In this document: positions 1 through 6,432 of the stretch, one piece after another
Position numbering within the stretch: the first letter of the stretch is position 1
How the letters are laid out: each line of letters begins with the position of its first letter
DNA from: Treponema sp.
Lineage (GTDB): Bacteria; Spirochaetota; Spirochaetia; Treponematales; Breznakiellaceae
Assembly: GCA_031266255.1 (NCBI GenBank)
Contig: JAISBK010000072.1
Coordinates: forward strand, 1-10,441
Reading direction: 5' to 3'
Length of the DNA: 10,441 nucleotides
Translations under genes and position numbers: made by a program
Notes under the pieces: generated by a model
The model's database searches: none
Seen by the model: the letters and a program-made list of their open reading frames with translations, nothing else
Told to the model about the DNA's origin: nothing

Positions 1-698
1 AGGTCAATAGTGATTTCCCGGGTATTCGGCTGGGGCTCTTTATAATAGAGTCCGGTGGAGGTTGTCTGGATGGTGTTCTCCAGGTTGTTATTGTAATCGA
101 AATTCACCGATGTAATATCCGCCATCTCAGAACCGGCAAGATATACCTTACCCCCGCTGAACGTAAAGGCTTTCAGTATCGAGGGAACCAGGGTTCCAAG
201 GGCTGTGGTTTCTTTGAGTTCATCTCTTCCGAATAGCTCAAGATCAACATGTAGAAAATCTTCCTGGGCCGCGGAAAAGGAGAGGGAATTTATTTTGCAG
301 CCCGTGTATACGAATATCCCCACCCGCTTATCAAATTTGAAGGTCAAGGAGGGTAAATAATCGGTGAGGGCATTACCCAGGGGGGTGAATACATGGGTAC
401 TCACCCCATTATCGGTACTTACCGATTCAACCCCAAATACCGCATTCAGGAATATCCCAAGATCATCAGGTCTAGCCAGGAAGGACAAGCTATTTTCCGT
501 CCGGATGCTCATAGATTGGAATACGCCGGCGCCTATGTTTCCGGTTAACACCCCCTCCTGTTTTTTGGATGGTGTGTATTTAAAGTCCTCACTGGCTATC
601 TTGATCTGCCGCTGCATAGTTGCAGAGATTCCGTAGGTTGAGGCTCCTTCCTTTCCTACCTGGCACCGTACTGAATTTCCGCTTATCAAGCCTCTCAT
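1..698 (-). CDS. Phage tail tube (major tail) protein, 3' end off the left edge
   Basis: Reading the minus strand from ATG at 698 gives an uninterrupted frame of 232 codons that is still open at base 1, so the C-terminus is missing. The protein begins MRGLISGNSVRCQVGKEG and continues with Gly-rich, beta-strand-like text including GVLTGNIGAG and a later FTFSGGKVYLAGSEMADI stretch. This pattern of alternating strands and glycines is typical of tail tube proteins of the Phage_tube_2 kind, which polymerise into the hollow tail through which DNA passes. The start is well supported: AAAGGAG lies six bases upstream, and a copy of the recurring GACTATA motif precedes it. It follows the terminator-like gene by 25 bases, the position expected for the tail tube gene after the neck genes. 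The family is assigned by eye; the tail role is also supported by gene order. Confidence 0.82.
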   Translation of the reverse strand, partial: MRGLISGNSVRCQVGKEGASTYGISATMQRQIKIASEDFKYTPSKKQEGVLTGNIGAGVFQSMSIRTENSLSFLARPDDLGIFLNAVFGVESVSTDNGVSTHVFTPLGNALTDYLPSLTFKFDKRVGIFVYTGCKINSLSFSAAQEDFLHVDLELFGRDELKETTALGTLVPSILKAFTFSGGKVYLAGSEMADITSVNFDYNNNLENTIQTTSTGLYYKEPQPNTREITID

Positions 699-704
699 GG
701 TTTA

Positions 705-711
705 CTCCTTT
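705..711 (-). promoter_or_regulatory. Ribosome binding site of the tail tube gene
   Basis: AAAGGAG ends six bases before the ATG at 698. It is one of the strongest ribosome sites in the window, fitting a protein made in many copies, and it fixes the start of a gene that is cut by the window edge. The leading A is also the last base of the recurring junction motif. Confidence 0.75.
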
Positions 712-722
712 ACTCTATAGTC
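711..722 (-). repeat. Junction motif copy 1 (before tail tube gene)
   Basis: In coding orientation this reads GACTATA-G-AGTA. It starts one base after the stop codon of the preceding gene and runs straight into the ribosome site of the tail tube gene. The same sequence, with 0 to 2 bases between the halves, stands before four other gene starts in the window. Its function is unknown. Confidence 0.7.
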
Positions 723-723
723 C

Positions 724-1170
724 TTATATTTCGCTGCGGAGGATAAGGTTAATTTCTGAAACCTTCATATTATAGTTGCCTTCAGGCCATTGGTAAAAAT
801 TGATGCTTGCAATACGGCCATAGGCCGTAATATCGTCAAAGGACTGCCCGCTCTCATCAAACATTTGATAGAAGGCGGTGGTGTACTGGAGTATTTTCTC
901 CCGGAGCTTTGCAGAGCTGTCATTGCGTACCATCAAGTACACCGTGAATTCGATTTCCTGGAGTTCGCTTTCATTCGTTTTCCAGTTGAATGTATATTCT
1001 CCAAAGTCAAAAAAGACCGTAAAACTCTTTTTGAATTTATCCGGGTCTAAGAATTCGCTTGTGTACTCGTTTGGTTCAGGATATTGTTCTGGGATATATT
1101 CCTTGTAATGGTCTTCAATATAGTTGATAATACTATTTTGTTGGTCTAAGAAATTTATGGATATGGCCAT
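724..1170 (-). CDS. Probable tail terminator / neck protein
   Basis: This is a 148-residue protein with no motif I can name confidently. It begins with a helix-like segment (MAISINFLDQQNSIINYIED) and continues with alternating strands such as KSFTVFFDFGEYTFNW and IEFTVYLMVRN. A helix around residues 88-106 (SSAKLREKILQYTTAFYQMF) follows, and the chain ends in strands (ITAYGRIASINFYQW, VSEINLILRSEI). That alpha/beta order resembles the tail terminator fold (lambda gpU / HK97 gp10-neighbour type), which caps the finished tail and joins it to the head. Its place directly between the gp10-like gene and the tail tube gene is where the terminator is usually encoded. It starts on the base after the stop of the upstream gene (TAA then ATG), with a modest AGGGA site upstream. 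The function is inferred from position and apparent fold, not from sequence signature. Confidence 0.7.
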   Translation of the reverse strand: MAISINFLDQQNSIINYIEDHYKEYIPEQYPEPNEYTSEFLDPDKFKKSFTVFFDFGEYTFNWKTNESELQEIEFTVYLMVRNDSSAKLREKILQYTTAFYQMFDESGQSFDDITAYGRIASINFYQWPEGNYNMKVSEINLILRSEI

Positions 1171-1614
1171 TTATTTTCCCTGGTTCTTTTCAATGATGCG
1201 TTCCATTTCGGTTTGCAATCGTTTATCCATTAATGCCATGCCTTTTTTGGCATCGCCACCAAAATACCGGTCAAATGAGGGCTTCATAAAGGGTCTTGCT
1301 TTGATGTTCTTTTTTGCTAATCCTTTTTCTAAAAAAGACGCATAGAAGGCTGAATTTTTCCGTTCATTTTTTTTAGTGGTGAGCGCACCAGCCATATCAT
1401 TAAAAGCCCAATAATTTATTGCCTTAAAAAGCCTTCCGGTTCTTCTGGTATACAGTCTCCTTGCTAGTGCTACGGCATCTGCCCGCATAGGGGTGAATGC
1501 CGCTACCATCATTTTTTTTGCTATTTTGGGCATGTTGTACTCAAACCGTTCAATCTTTTCTTTGAATTTCCTGAACTCTATGGCTGTTTCTACGTCTGTT
1601 GTCCATATAATCAT
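1171..1614 (-). CDS. HK97 gp10-like neck / tail-completion protein
   Basis: This 147-residue basic protein has an N-terminal helical region rich in Lys, Phe and Glu (residues 10-35). An Arg-rich stretch (residues 50-65, RRLYTRRTGRLFKA) follows. The hallmark lies near residues 90-116: FYASFLEKGLAKKNIKARPF followed by MKPSFD. This matches the family pattern in which an aromatic-x-x-Phe-x-Glu-x-Gly segment is followed by Ala-Arg-Pro-Phe and a Pro-x-Phe-Asp. These proteins act at the head-tail junction or in tail completion. The gene starts one base after the connector stop codon and has no strong ribosome site, so translational coupling is likely. Its base composition is clearly more A+T rich than the capsid genes, and it holds two runs of eight A in the coding strand. 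The family call is good; the exact role in the particle is inferred. Confidence 0.85.
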   Translation of the reverse strand: MIIWTTDVETAIEFRKFKEKIERFEYNMPKIAKKMMVAAFTPMRADAVALARRLYTRRTGRLFKAINYWAFNDMAGALTTKKNERKNSAFYASFLEKGLAKKNIKARPFMKPSFDRYFGGDAKKGMALMDKRLQTEMERIIEKNQGK

Positions 1615-1615
1615 G

Positions 1616-2251
1616 TTAAATACTCATCAATTTATACTGAGATAAAGGGAATAGGTACTTATTAAAATTGATAGTATTGATAAAAGTCCTCCCCCCGCTC
1701 TCCCCAAAATTCTTACCAGTAATGCCAATATTGCCATCCTCCTCAGTGTGCAAGAGCGCCGCAATCCGCAGTACCGTCATGGTAATAAGCCGGGGCATGG
1801 GTGGTATGATAAGGGCACCGGTACTGGGTGTCTCCTCATCATCATAAGTGGAAAAAGCGTTTCCCCCGTCAATGATGCCGTCATCCGGTAGCTCGGGGTT
1901 GGCGCCGGTTTGCGGATTATAGCCTGCATAATAGCTTACCACCACATTCCGGTCCCCAATCGGATAGGGGGTAGGGCCATACATGATTTCTCCAGAAAAA
2001 CGGAATTCCCGGGCTAGTATGGAACGGCCGTCAATAACCACTTCCAGGATGTGGTTAATGGGCTTTGCCTTGAGGTGCAACACGGTCGATCCCTTGCCGC
2101 TGAGTATACTGGTGTACTGATGGTAAACCGGGGAATATCCAAGGTAATGCTCAATAATGTTTTCTGCTGAATCAATATAGATTTGATTCAGCAGATCATT
2201 ATCGTTGTGATCTTTGATATACTCCTTAAACGTGGCAAGGGAGGTATACAT
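1616..2251 (-). CDS. Head-tail connector (adaptor) protein, gp6/gp15-like
   Basis: This 211-residue protein follows the usual pattern of phage head-tail adaptors, which bind under the portal ring after DNA packaging. An N-terminal helical part (residues 6-39, with IDSAENIIEHYLGY) is followed by a strand region with the typical Ser-Gly-x-Gly then Leu-x-Leu text (SGKGSTVLHLKAKPI, 51-65) and VVIDG (71-75). VVVSYYAGY (103-111) comes next, and a C-terminal helix PPMPRLITMTVLRIAALLH (150-168) follows. Between YYAGY and that helix lies a Gly/Asp-rich insert of about 38 residues. The start codon shares one base with the stop of the upstream small gene (TGATG), and AAGGA lies just ahead of it, so the two are translationally coupled. 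Position after the capsid protein supports the assignment. Confidence 0.83.
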   Translation of the reverse strand: MYTSLATFKEYIKDHNDNDLLNQIYIDSAENIIEHYLGYSPVYHQYTSILSGKGSTVLHLKAKPINHILEVVIDGRSILAREFRFSGEIMYGPTPYPIGDRNVVVSYYAGYNPQTGANPELPDDGIIDGGNAFSTYDDEETPSTGALIIPPMPRLITMTVLRIAALLHTEEDGNIGITGKNFGESGGRTFINTINFNKYLFPLSQYKLMSI

Positions 2252-2424
2252 CAGGCTTCCTTGGTTTTCTCAATATCCGCTTGCAGTTGTTCTGCCAGTT
2301 TCTTATCGATGGTGTACCAGTTTTTTTTGTAGAAGATTCCCTTATCACCGATATAGGTATTTCTGAATAATACCTTTACGGTTTCTCCCTTTTCAGGGGG
2401 AGCCTCTGGTTTTTCTTTTGCCAT
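2251..2424 (-). CDS. Small protein encoded between capsid and connector genes
   Basis: The minus-strand frame from ATG at 2424 to TGA at 2253-2251 encodes 57 residues: a charged, Pro-rich start (MAKEKPEAPPEKGETVKV), a short aromatic core (VLFRNTYIGDKGIFYKKNWY), and an amphipathic C-terminal helix (KKLAEQLQADIEK). It fills the space between the capsid stop codon and the connector start. GGAG stands eight bases before its ATG, and its stop overlaps the connector start as TGATG. Small proteins with a similar strand-turn-strand plus helix layout are often seen right after capsid genes in HK97-type phages, without a settled role. A head-decoration or head-completion function is possible but not shown. 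The frame, ribosome site and overlap make it very likely real. Confidence 0.8.
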   Translation of the reverse strand: MAKEKPEAPPEKGETVKVLFRNTYIGDKGIFYKKNWYTIDKKLAEQLQADIEKTKEA

Positions 2425-2436
2425 ACTTCCCGCTCC

Positions 2437-3507
2437 TTATTTGGTAACCAACCCGTACCAGTTTTTATCAATAATGGTCGTTCCGTTGGCAAATATGGTG
2501 GCCTGGAAATAGGTGTTGCTGTCCCCCGGCCTCTTGATGGGGTCAATGGTGATTTCACTGGCAAGGCCCATCCCATAATCCATAAGCCGGCCTGCTGCCG
2601 CCACCACGGATCCTGCGGTTATTGAGTTTGGCGCTCCGGAGGTAAGAATCACTGCCACCCCTTCAATTCTCTTATCTCGAATGAGGGCCTCTTTGTACAA
2701 GTCGGCCACGCCGGTAGTAGCATCGGCCATAATCTGTGAGTAGACTGATGAGTGCAGGATAATAACTCCCTCGTCGGTTAGATCTTGGATGGTAAGAGCA
2801 AGTCTCACCAGATCTGCCATCTTGGGCGCCCCTGAAGCCGCACATTCGATTTGGTTAGCCTCAATGATTGAGGGGAAAATCCCCTTAAAATTCCGTCCCG
2901 TCCCATTACCGGTCAAGATGCCATTGTGGAATCCTTGGGCAAAGGCATCAGAGAAAATCACCGGCAGTTCGCCTTCGATGTTGACACTTCCCAAGTTCAA
3001 GGCTTCTGCACTGATCGGCAGCAGGGAAATATAGGAGTAGGGGGTGATGGTTTTGTTGCCCAGGGTAGCCTGAGTATCTGCGGCAATAGTCGTAGCTCCT
3101 TCCGCATAGTTGCCAGGGATCGCAATAGAGGGCGATAAGATCGGGATGTTCGTACTGGCATTGGGACCATAAAAACATTTAACCTGCTTCAAGATAGGCG
3201 TTTTTGCCTGCAATTCTTTAGCCAATTCATGAATTTGGTTGATGGCGCCGGTGCCATTTAAGGTAATCGAACGCTTTTCTTTCATGGCTTTGGATAGTTC
3301 CCCTGAACCCATACTCCGGGTTTCCCGGGTATCCTCGGGTTTATGGGCCAAGGCGATAAGCCGCTCGATTTCCATCTTTTTGGTCCGCAGTTCTGCAAGT
3401 TTTGTTTCAGCGTTGGCCGCAGTAATAGTTCCTGCCTTGATACTTTTAGCCAAGGAACGCAGTGCTACATCAAGCCGCTCTTTTTGTTTTTTCAAACTAG
3501 AGATCAT
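2437..3507 (-). CDS. Major capsid protein, HK97 family
   Basis: This 356-residue protein has the two-part layout of HK97-type capsid proteins. Residues 1-55 form a Lys/Glu/Leu-rich coiled coil (SLKKQKERLDVALRSLAKS and onward), equivalent to the delta domain that acts as internal scaffold and is removed by the prohead protease. Residues 85-356 form the shell domain, with recognisable stretches KTPILKQVK, PISAEALNLG, a Gly/Asn turn HNGILTGNGTGRNFKGIF near 195-211, and the closing strand segment TYFQATIFANGTTI. Capsomers of this protein form the icosahedral shell. The ATG shares its A with the protease stop codon (TAATG), and a strong AAGGAG lies ten bases upstream. The cleavage site cannot be placed precisely; it should fall between about residues 55 and 90. 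Confidence 0.95.
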   Translation of the reverse strand: MISSLKKQKERLDVALRSLAKSIKAGTITAANAETKLAELRTKKMEIERLIALAHKPEDTRETRSMGSGELSKAMKEKRSITLNGTGAINQIHELAKELQAKTPILKQVKCFYGPNASTNIPILSPSIAIPGNYAEGATTIAADTQATLGNKTITPYSYISLLPISAEALNLGSVNIEGELPVIFSDAFAQGFHNGILTGNGTGRNFKGIFPSIIEANQIECAASGAPKMADLVRLALTIQDLTDEGVIILHSSVYSQIMADATTGVADLYKEALIRDKRIEGVAVILTSGAPNSITAGSVVAAAGRLMDYGMGLASEITIDPIKRPGDSNTYFQATIFANGTTIIDKNWYGLVTK

Positions 3508-4316
3508 TATTTTCTTACTCCTTTTCCCTTATGGTTGCGATTTCCTGTATCCTGTTCTTCCTCGGCATCCGCAATGGCTTCATCAAGTTTTTCCTGGAGC
3601 TCAATTGATTCAATCATTTCATTCTCAACTTCTTGTTCGATCTGTTCGAGTGCTTCTTCTTCCTCTGCATTCCGTTCCGTTTCCTGGATTCCTAACAGTC
3701 CCTGCAGGTCGCTGATGAGTCCCTGGATTCGGGCTTTATCATCATCAGAGAGGGTTTCTTTGGCAAGAAGCTCGTCTATTCCTTCAACATCAATTGATCG
3801 TTTGAATAACTTTTGGCGCTTATTATTTGAACGGGTTTGCGCTTCACTGGTTGTTGCGGGGTATGCAGGAAACGTAACGCCGAAGCTCACCTCATCAAGC
3901 ACCACTTCTTTTAAGGTACGGATCTTCCCATTATCTTCCCATTCCCTAGGGTAAAATCCAAAGGACATGGTGGTCACATCCCCCCTAGAGACAATTTCAT
4001 ACAGGTCATCCGCATAGCTGGTCTTGGGCAGTACGCACCGGCACAACAGCCCCTCTTCAGTATCTTCCAGTATCAGGGTGCCGGTTCTCGTATTACCCAG
4101 TACAAAAGAATCGTTGTGATTCCACAAGGCCCTGATTTCTGATTTTTCAGCCAAAACTTTTTTGAACGCAGTTTTGTCGATAATTTCAGTAACCCCAAAA
4201 ATTGGAACAGAAGGTGAATTGTAGGGTATCAATCCTTCGATGCTCTTCTTGCCTTCGTTATCTACTGAGCGTAAATTGATGCGCTTAAAGGCAATACTTC
4301 GCTTCTCTGATTTCAT
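3507..4316 (-). CDS. Prohead maturation protease, HK97 / S78 family, with acidic coiled-coil tail
   Basis: This 269-residue protein has an N-terminal protease domain of about 160 residues. The conserved text includes IEGLIPYNSPSVPIFGVTEI, then ALWNHNDSFVLGNTRTGTL with the likely catalytic His67. RGDVTTMSFGFYPREW carries the likely nucleophile Ser118, and LDEVSFGVTFPAYPAT carries acidic residue Glu142. Enzymes of this family sit inside the procapsid, remove the capsid delta domain and then digest themselves. Residues 180-255 form a very acidic, Glu-rich helical region ending in a basic GKGVRK tail. This extension is longer than the catalytic domain needs and may help scaffolding or packing inside the shell. 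The start has AAGGAG six bases upstream and is preceded by a junction motif copy. The gene ends in a one-base overlap with the capsid gene. Confidence 0.93.
   Translation of the reverse strand: MKSEKRSIAFKRINLRSVDNEGKKSIEGLIPYNSPSVPIFGVTEIIDKTAFKKVLAEKSEIRALWNHNDSFVLGNTRTGTLILEDTEEGLLCRCVLPKTSYADDLYEIVSRGDVTTMSFGFYPREWEDNGKIRTLKEVVLDEVSFGVTFPAYPATTSEAQTRSNNKRQKLFKRSIDVEGIDELLAKETLSDDDKARIQGLISDLQGLLGIQETERNAEEEEALEQIEQEVENEMIESIELQEKLDEAIADAEEEQDTGNRNHKGKGVRK
3518..3523 (-). promoter_or_regulatory. Ribosome binding site of the major capsid gene
   Basis: AAGGAG lies inside the last codons of the protease gene, ten bases before the capsid ATG at 3507. The strong site lets the capsid protein be made in excess of the protease despite the overlapping stop and start codons. 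Confidence 0.7.
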
Positions 4317-4326
4317 GTAAACTCCT

Positions 4327-4338
4327 TACTATATAGTC
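4327..4338 (-). repeat. Junction motif copy 2 (before protease gene)
   Basis: In coding orientation this reads GACTATA-T-AGTA. It contains a perfect ten-base palindrome, ACTATATAGT (4328-4337). It lies in the 34-base gap between the fibre-like gene and the protease gene, directly ahead of the AAGGAG of the protease. It shares its 11 fixed bases with the copies before the large terminase, portal and tail tube genes. Confidence 0.7.
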
Positions 4339-4350
4339 TTTTTTAGATCG

Positions 4351-6432
4351 TTATAAACGCCGTTCTACAGACATAGCTACATCGGATTTATCATTAGCCG
4401 GCCATAAATTAATTTCCCACCAGTGATTAGCCACAAAAATCTGATATATTGAATAATCATTACTTGCGGTATAAATGGTACTGTCAATGATATAGGGAGT
4501 ATCGTTCAATATCCGGTTTTGTATGGTCTGGCCTTCCGTAGCGCTGTTATAAAATGTATTACGCCGGATGGTGGCAATCACATTTTGACCTGAAATCTCG
4601 GCTAATACTTCAGTTCGTAAGTTGGTCGTACTTGTGGCTACGATTCTGAATTTAATGCCGTCAAAACCAACTTCCATACTGCTATTGGTAATACTTAAGT
4701 CGGACCGCAGCATATTCCGAGTTAATAAAATATCCTCATACACATCAGATTTATGAGTTATGCCATCGTGGAATACTTTCAAATCCCCGGCAAGCGCTTG
4801 GAGCATTTGCTTTGAGCTATCAGTAAAATCATTGGAAGAAAGTCCTTTTCCTGGTTCTTTATCTACTTTTTCATTTAAAAATGCATCGGTCTCCTCGGCG
4901 GTGTAATATTGGCTTAGATCAAGGGAAAAGTCTAAGAGATTCCACATATCACCGAACCAATAATACCCATTGCCGGTATCCAGCACATGCCATAGATCAA
5001 ATAATTCGGGGTCTTCCGGCAGATCCGTATAGGTCGCCACATTTCCCATATAATGCAGCGTATTCCTTATGAATGCCTGGATCTGCGCATCAATGTACTC
5101 CTTTGCCGCATTGAGGGAAGCGGTTATGGCCGCTACCTGGGCGGTGGATACGGGTTTATCCTGGTCTGAGGTATTATTTACGCTGGATAATCCTACCTGG
5201 TCCTTAGTTACTCCGTGAGGATTATCCGTATCCCCCACATGTTCCTGTAATGATTCATGGATAGCGGTAATCTGTTCTTGCAGGGCTTCATCCGCTTCGG
5301 TCCGATCTTCGGTCTCCTGTTCCTGGGCAGCGCCTTGCGCTTCGATGGTTTCGTTAATTTCAAGAATGGCTTGTTCTATGGCGCTATCCGCTTCGGTACG
5401 GTCCTTGTTTTCCTGCTCCTGAACTTGTTCCAAATTCGTAACAGCTTCAGTCCGTTCTTGGGTTTCCTGCTCCTGGGCTTGCTGTAGTTCCATTACCGAT
5501 TCATCTAGGGCATCGGCCAGAGCCTTATCGTGGTCAATGCGGTCTATTTTTTCCTGGGTTAATATTTTCGCCAAGGCATTGATGGCAGTATCATGGGCCT
5601 GGTCTTTAGTTTTCAGTTGTGCGGTTTCCGTCTGGAAGGTTTCAGCTAGGTTTGTAATCTGGGTCTGCACTGCTCCCAGGTCTGCTGGATTACTAGCGGC
5701 ACTCTGTTCTAGAGTTTCAACCCGAGCTTCCTGGGCTTTGGCTTTCTCTTGTAATTCCAGGAACGTATTGGTAAATCCCCCTTGAGCGGTCTCAACCGCG
5801 GTGAGTTGTTCCCCAAAGGTCGATACCGAGGTTCCTAGTTGGGCAATAGCGGTGTCTTGAGTGGTGTTCTTGGTCTTGATGGCGGTTATATCAGCGTCCC
5901 GTTGCTGATTATCTGCATCGAGTTTATCTAGTCGATCTTCCTGTTCCTGGTCTTTTTCCTGGAGGCCTTCTACGATCTCATCGGTTAAGCGGGGGTCCTC
6001 TAAGGTTTCAACCCGGGTACTGAGGTTTCTCAGGATGCGGTCTTGTTCTTGGTTCTTTGTGTTTGTTTTTTTTAGGAGTTTCAGATGGCAATTGAATGAT
6101 TTCGTTAAGGTATCCAGGGCTATCCTCTGCTCCTCTGTCTCCTCCTGGAGCTCGGTAAGCGTTTGGATCTGAAATGCTACGGTTTGTTCCAGGTTTTCAA
6201 GACGGCCGTCTTGTTCTTCCTCTTGTTCCCCAATTTGCTGCAGGATGCCGTCGTATTTTTCATCATCCACCAGATAGGGGAGATCCAGCCATTGGGTATA
6301 GCCGTTACCGGTCTTCATTTTCCGATTTCCGTCTTCTTGAATTTCTATGGCGGTTTCCCCATTCCGCAAGGTAGGATTCATCAAGGCAAAATTGGCCGCC
6401 GTATCAATCCTTAACTTAATCCGTTTTATCAT
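4351..6432 (-). CDS. Coiled-coil fibre-like structural protein between portal and protease
   Basis: This 693-residue protein is assembled from phage fibre modules. Residues 1-53 (IKLRIDTAANFALMNPTLRN, then GYTQWLDLPYL) resemble the Mtd_N-like head domain at the N-terminus of many tail fibres. Residues 60-395 are a long Glu/Gln-rich coiled coil with repeated EQE-x-x-x-RTEA and RVETLEQ-type units. Residues 398-430 (DNPHGVTKDQVGLSSVNNTS, DKPVST) match the well-known fibre repeat. Residues 466-500 (TYTDLPEDPELFDLWHV, GYYWFGDMWNLL), 509-516 (YYTAEETD) and 528-537 (GKGLSSNDFT) are further common fibre modules. A beta-rich C-terminal domain ends NHWWEINLWPAND and onward. The protein is probably a trimeric fibre. 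Its ATG overlaps the portal stop (ATGA), so it is coupled to head genes rather than tail genes. It could be a capsid fibre or a displaced tail fibre; the sequence does not decide. Confidence 0.85.
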   Translation of the reverse strand: MIKRIKLRIDTAANFALMNPTLRNGETAIEIQEDGNRKMKTGNGYTQWLDLPYLVDDEKYDGILQQIGEQEEEQDGRLENLEQTVAFQIQTLTELQEETEEQRIALDTLTKSFNCHLKLLKKTNTKNQEQDRILRNLSTRVETLEDPRLTDEIVEGLQEKDQEQEDRLDKLDADNQQRDADITAIKTKNTTQDTAIAQLGTSVSTFGEQLTAVETAQGGFTNTFLELQEKAKAQEARVETLEQSAASNPADLGAVQTQITNLAETFQTETAQLKTKDQAHDTAINALAKILTQEKIDRIDHDKALADALDESVMELQQAQEQETQERTEAVTNLEQVQEQENKDRTEADSAIEQAILEINETIEAQGAAQEQETEDRTEADEALQEQITAIHESLQEHVGDTDNPHGVTKDQVGLSSVNNTSDQDKPVSTAQVAAITASLNAAKEYIDAQIQAFIRNTLHYMGNVATYTDLPEDPELFDLWHVLDTGNGYYWFGDMWNLLDFSLDLSQYYTAEETDAFLNEKVDKEPGKGLSSNDFTDSSKQMLQALAGDLKVFHDGITHKSDVYEDILLTRNMLRSDLSITNSSMEVGFDGIKFRIVATSTTNLRTEVLAEISGQNVIATIRRNTFYNSATEGQTIQNRILNDTPYIIDSTIYTASNDYSIYQIFVANHWWEINLWPANDKSDVAMSVERRL
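5293..5481 (-). repeat. Direct repeats in the fibre coiled coil
   Basis: Three imperfect copies of a 13-residue unit, of the form QEQE-T/N-x-D/E-RTEA, fall at residues 318-330, 336-348 and 368-380 of the fibre-like protein (5481-5443, 5427-5389, 5331-5293). They are recognisable at DNA level as well, with near-identical gcttcggtccg and cctgctcctg stretches on the plus strand. Looser relatives continue towards the N-terminus. The pattern is a heptad-type stalk that can lengthen or shorten by recombination between copies. Confidence 0.7.

Noticed and set aside
364..636. Plus-strand 90-codon open frame
   Set aside because: It lies antisense to the tail tube gene, which has a strong ribosome site and a family-like sequence.
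1367..1519. Two runs of eight A in the coding strand of the gp10-like gene as a programmed frameshift signal
   Set aside because: The gene gives a complete family-length product without a shift, and frameshifting in this phage region is expected in tail chaperone genes further downstream, not here.
2376..2576. Minus-strand 66-codon open frame overlapping the capsid gene end
   Set aside because: It overlaps the capsid 3' end and the real small gene in another frame and lacks a ribosome site.
3343..3954. Plus-strand 203-codon open frame, Ser/Phe-rich
   Set aside because: It is antisense to the protease and capsid genes; its Ser-rich text mirrors the Glu-rich codons of the protease tail, and it has no ribosome site or recognisable domain.
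4351..4560. Diversity-generating retroelement variable region at the fibre C-terminus
   Set aside because: No reverse transcriptase or template repeat is present in the window, and the C-terminal codons show no enrichment for the adenine-rich variable codons expected of such a target.
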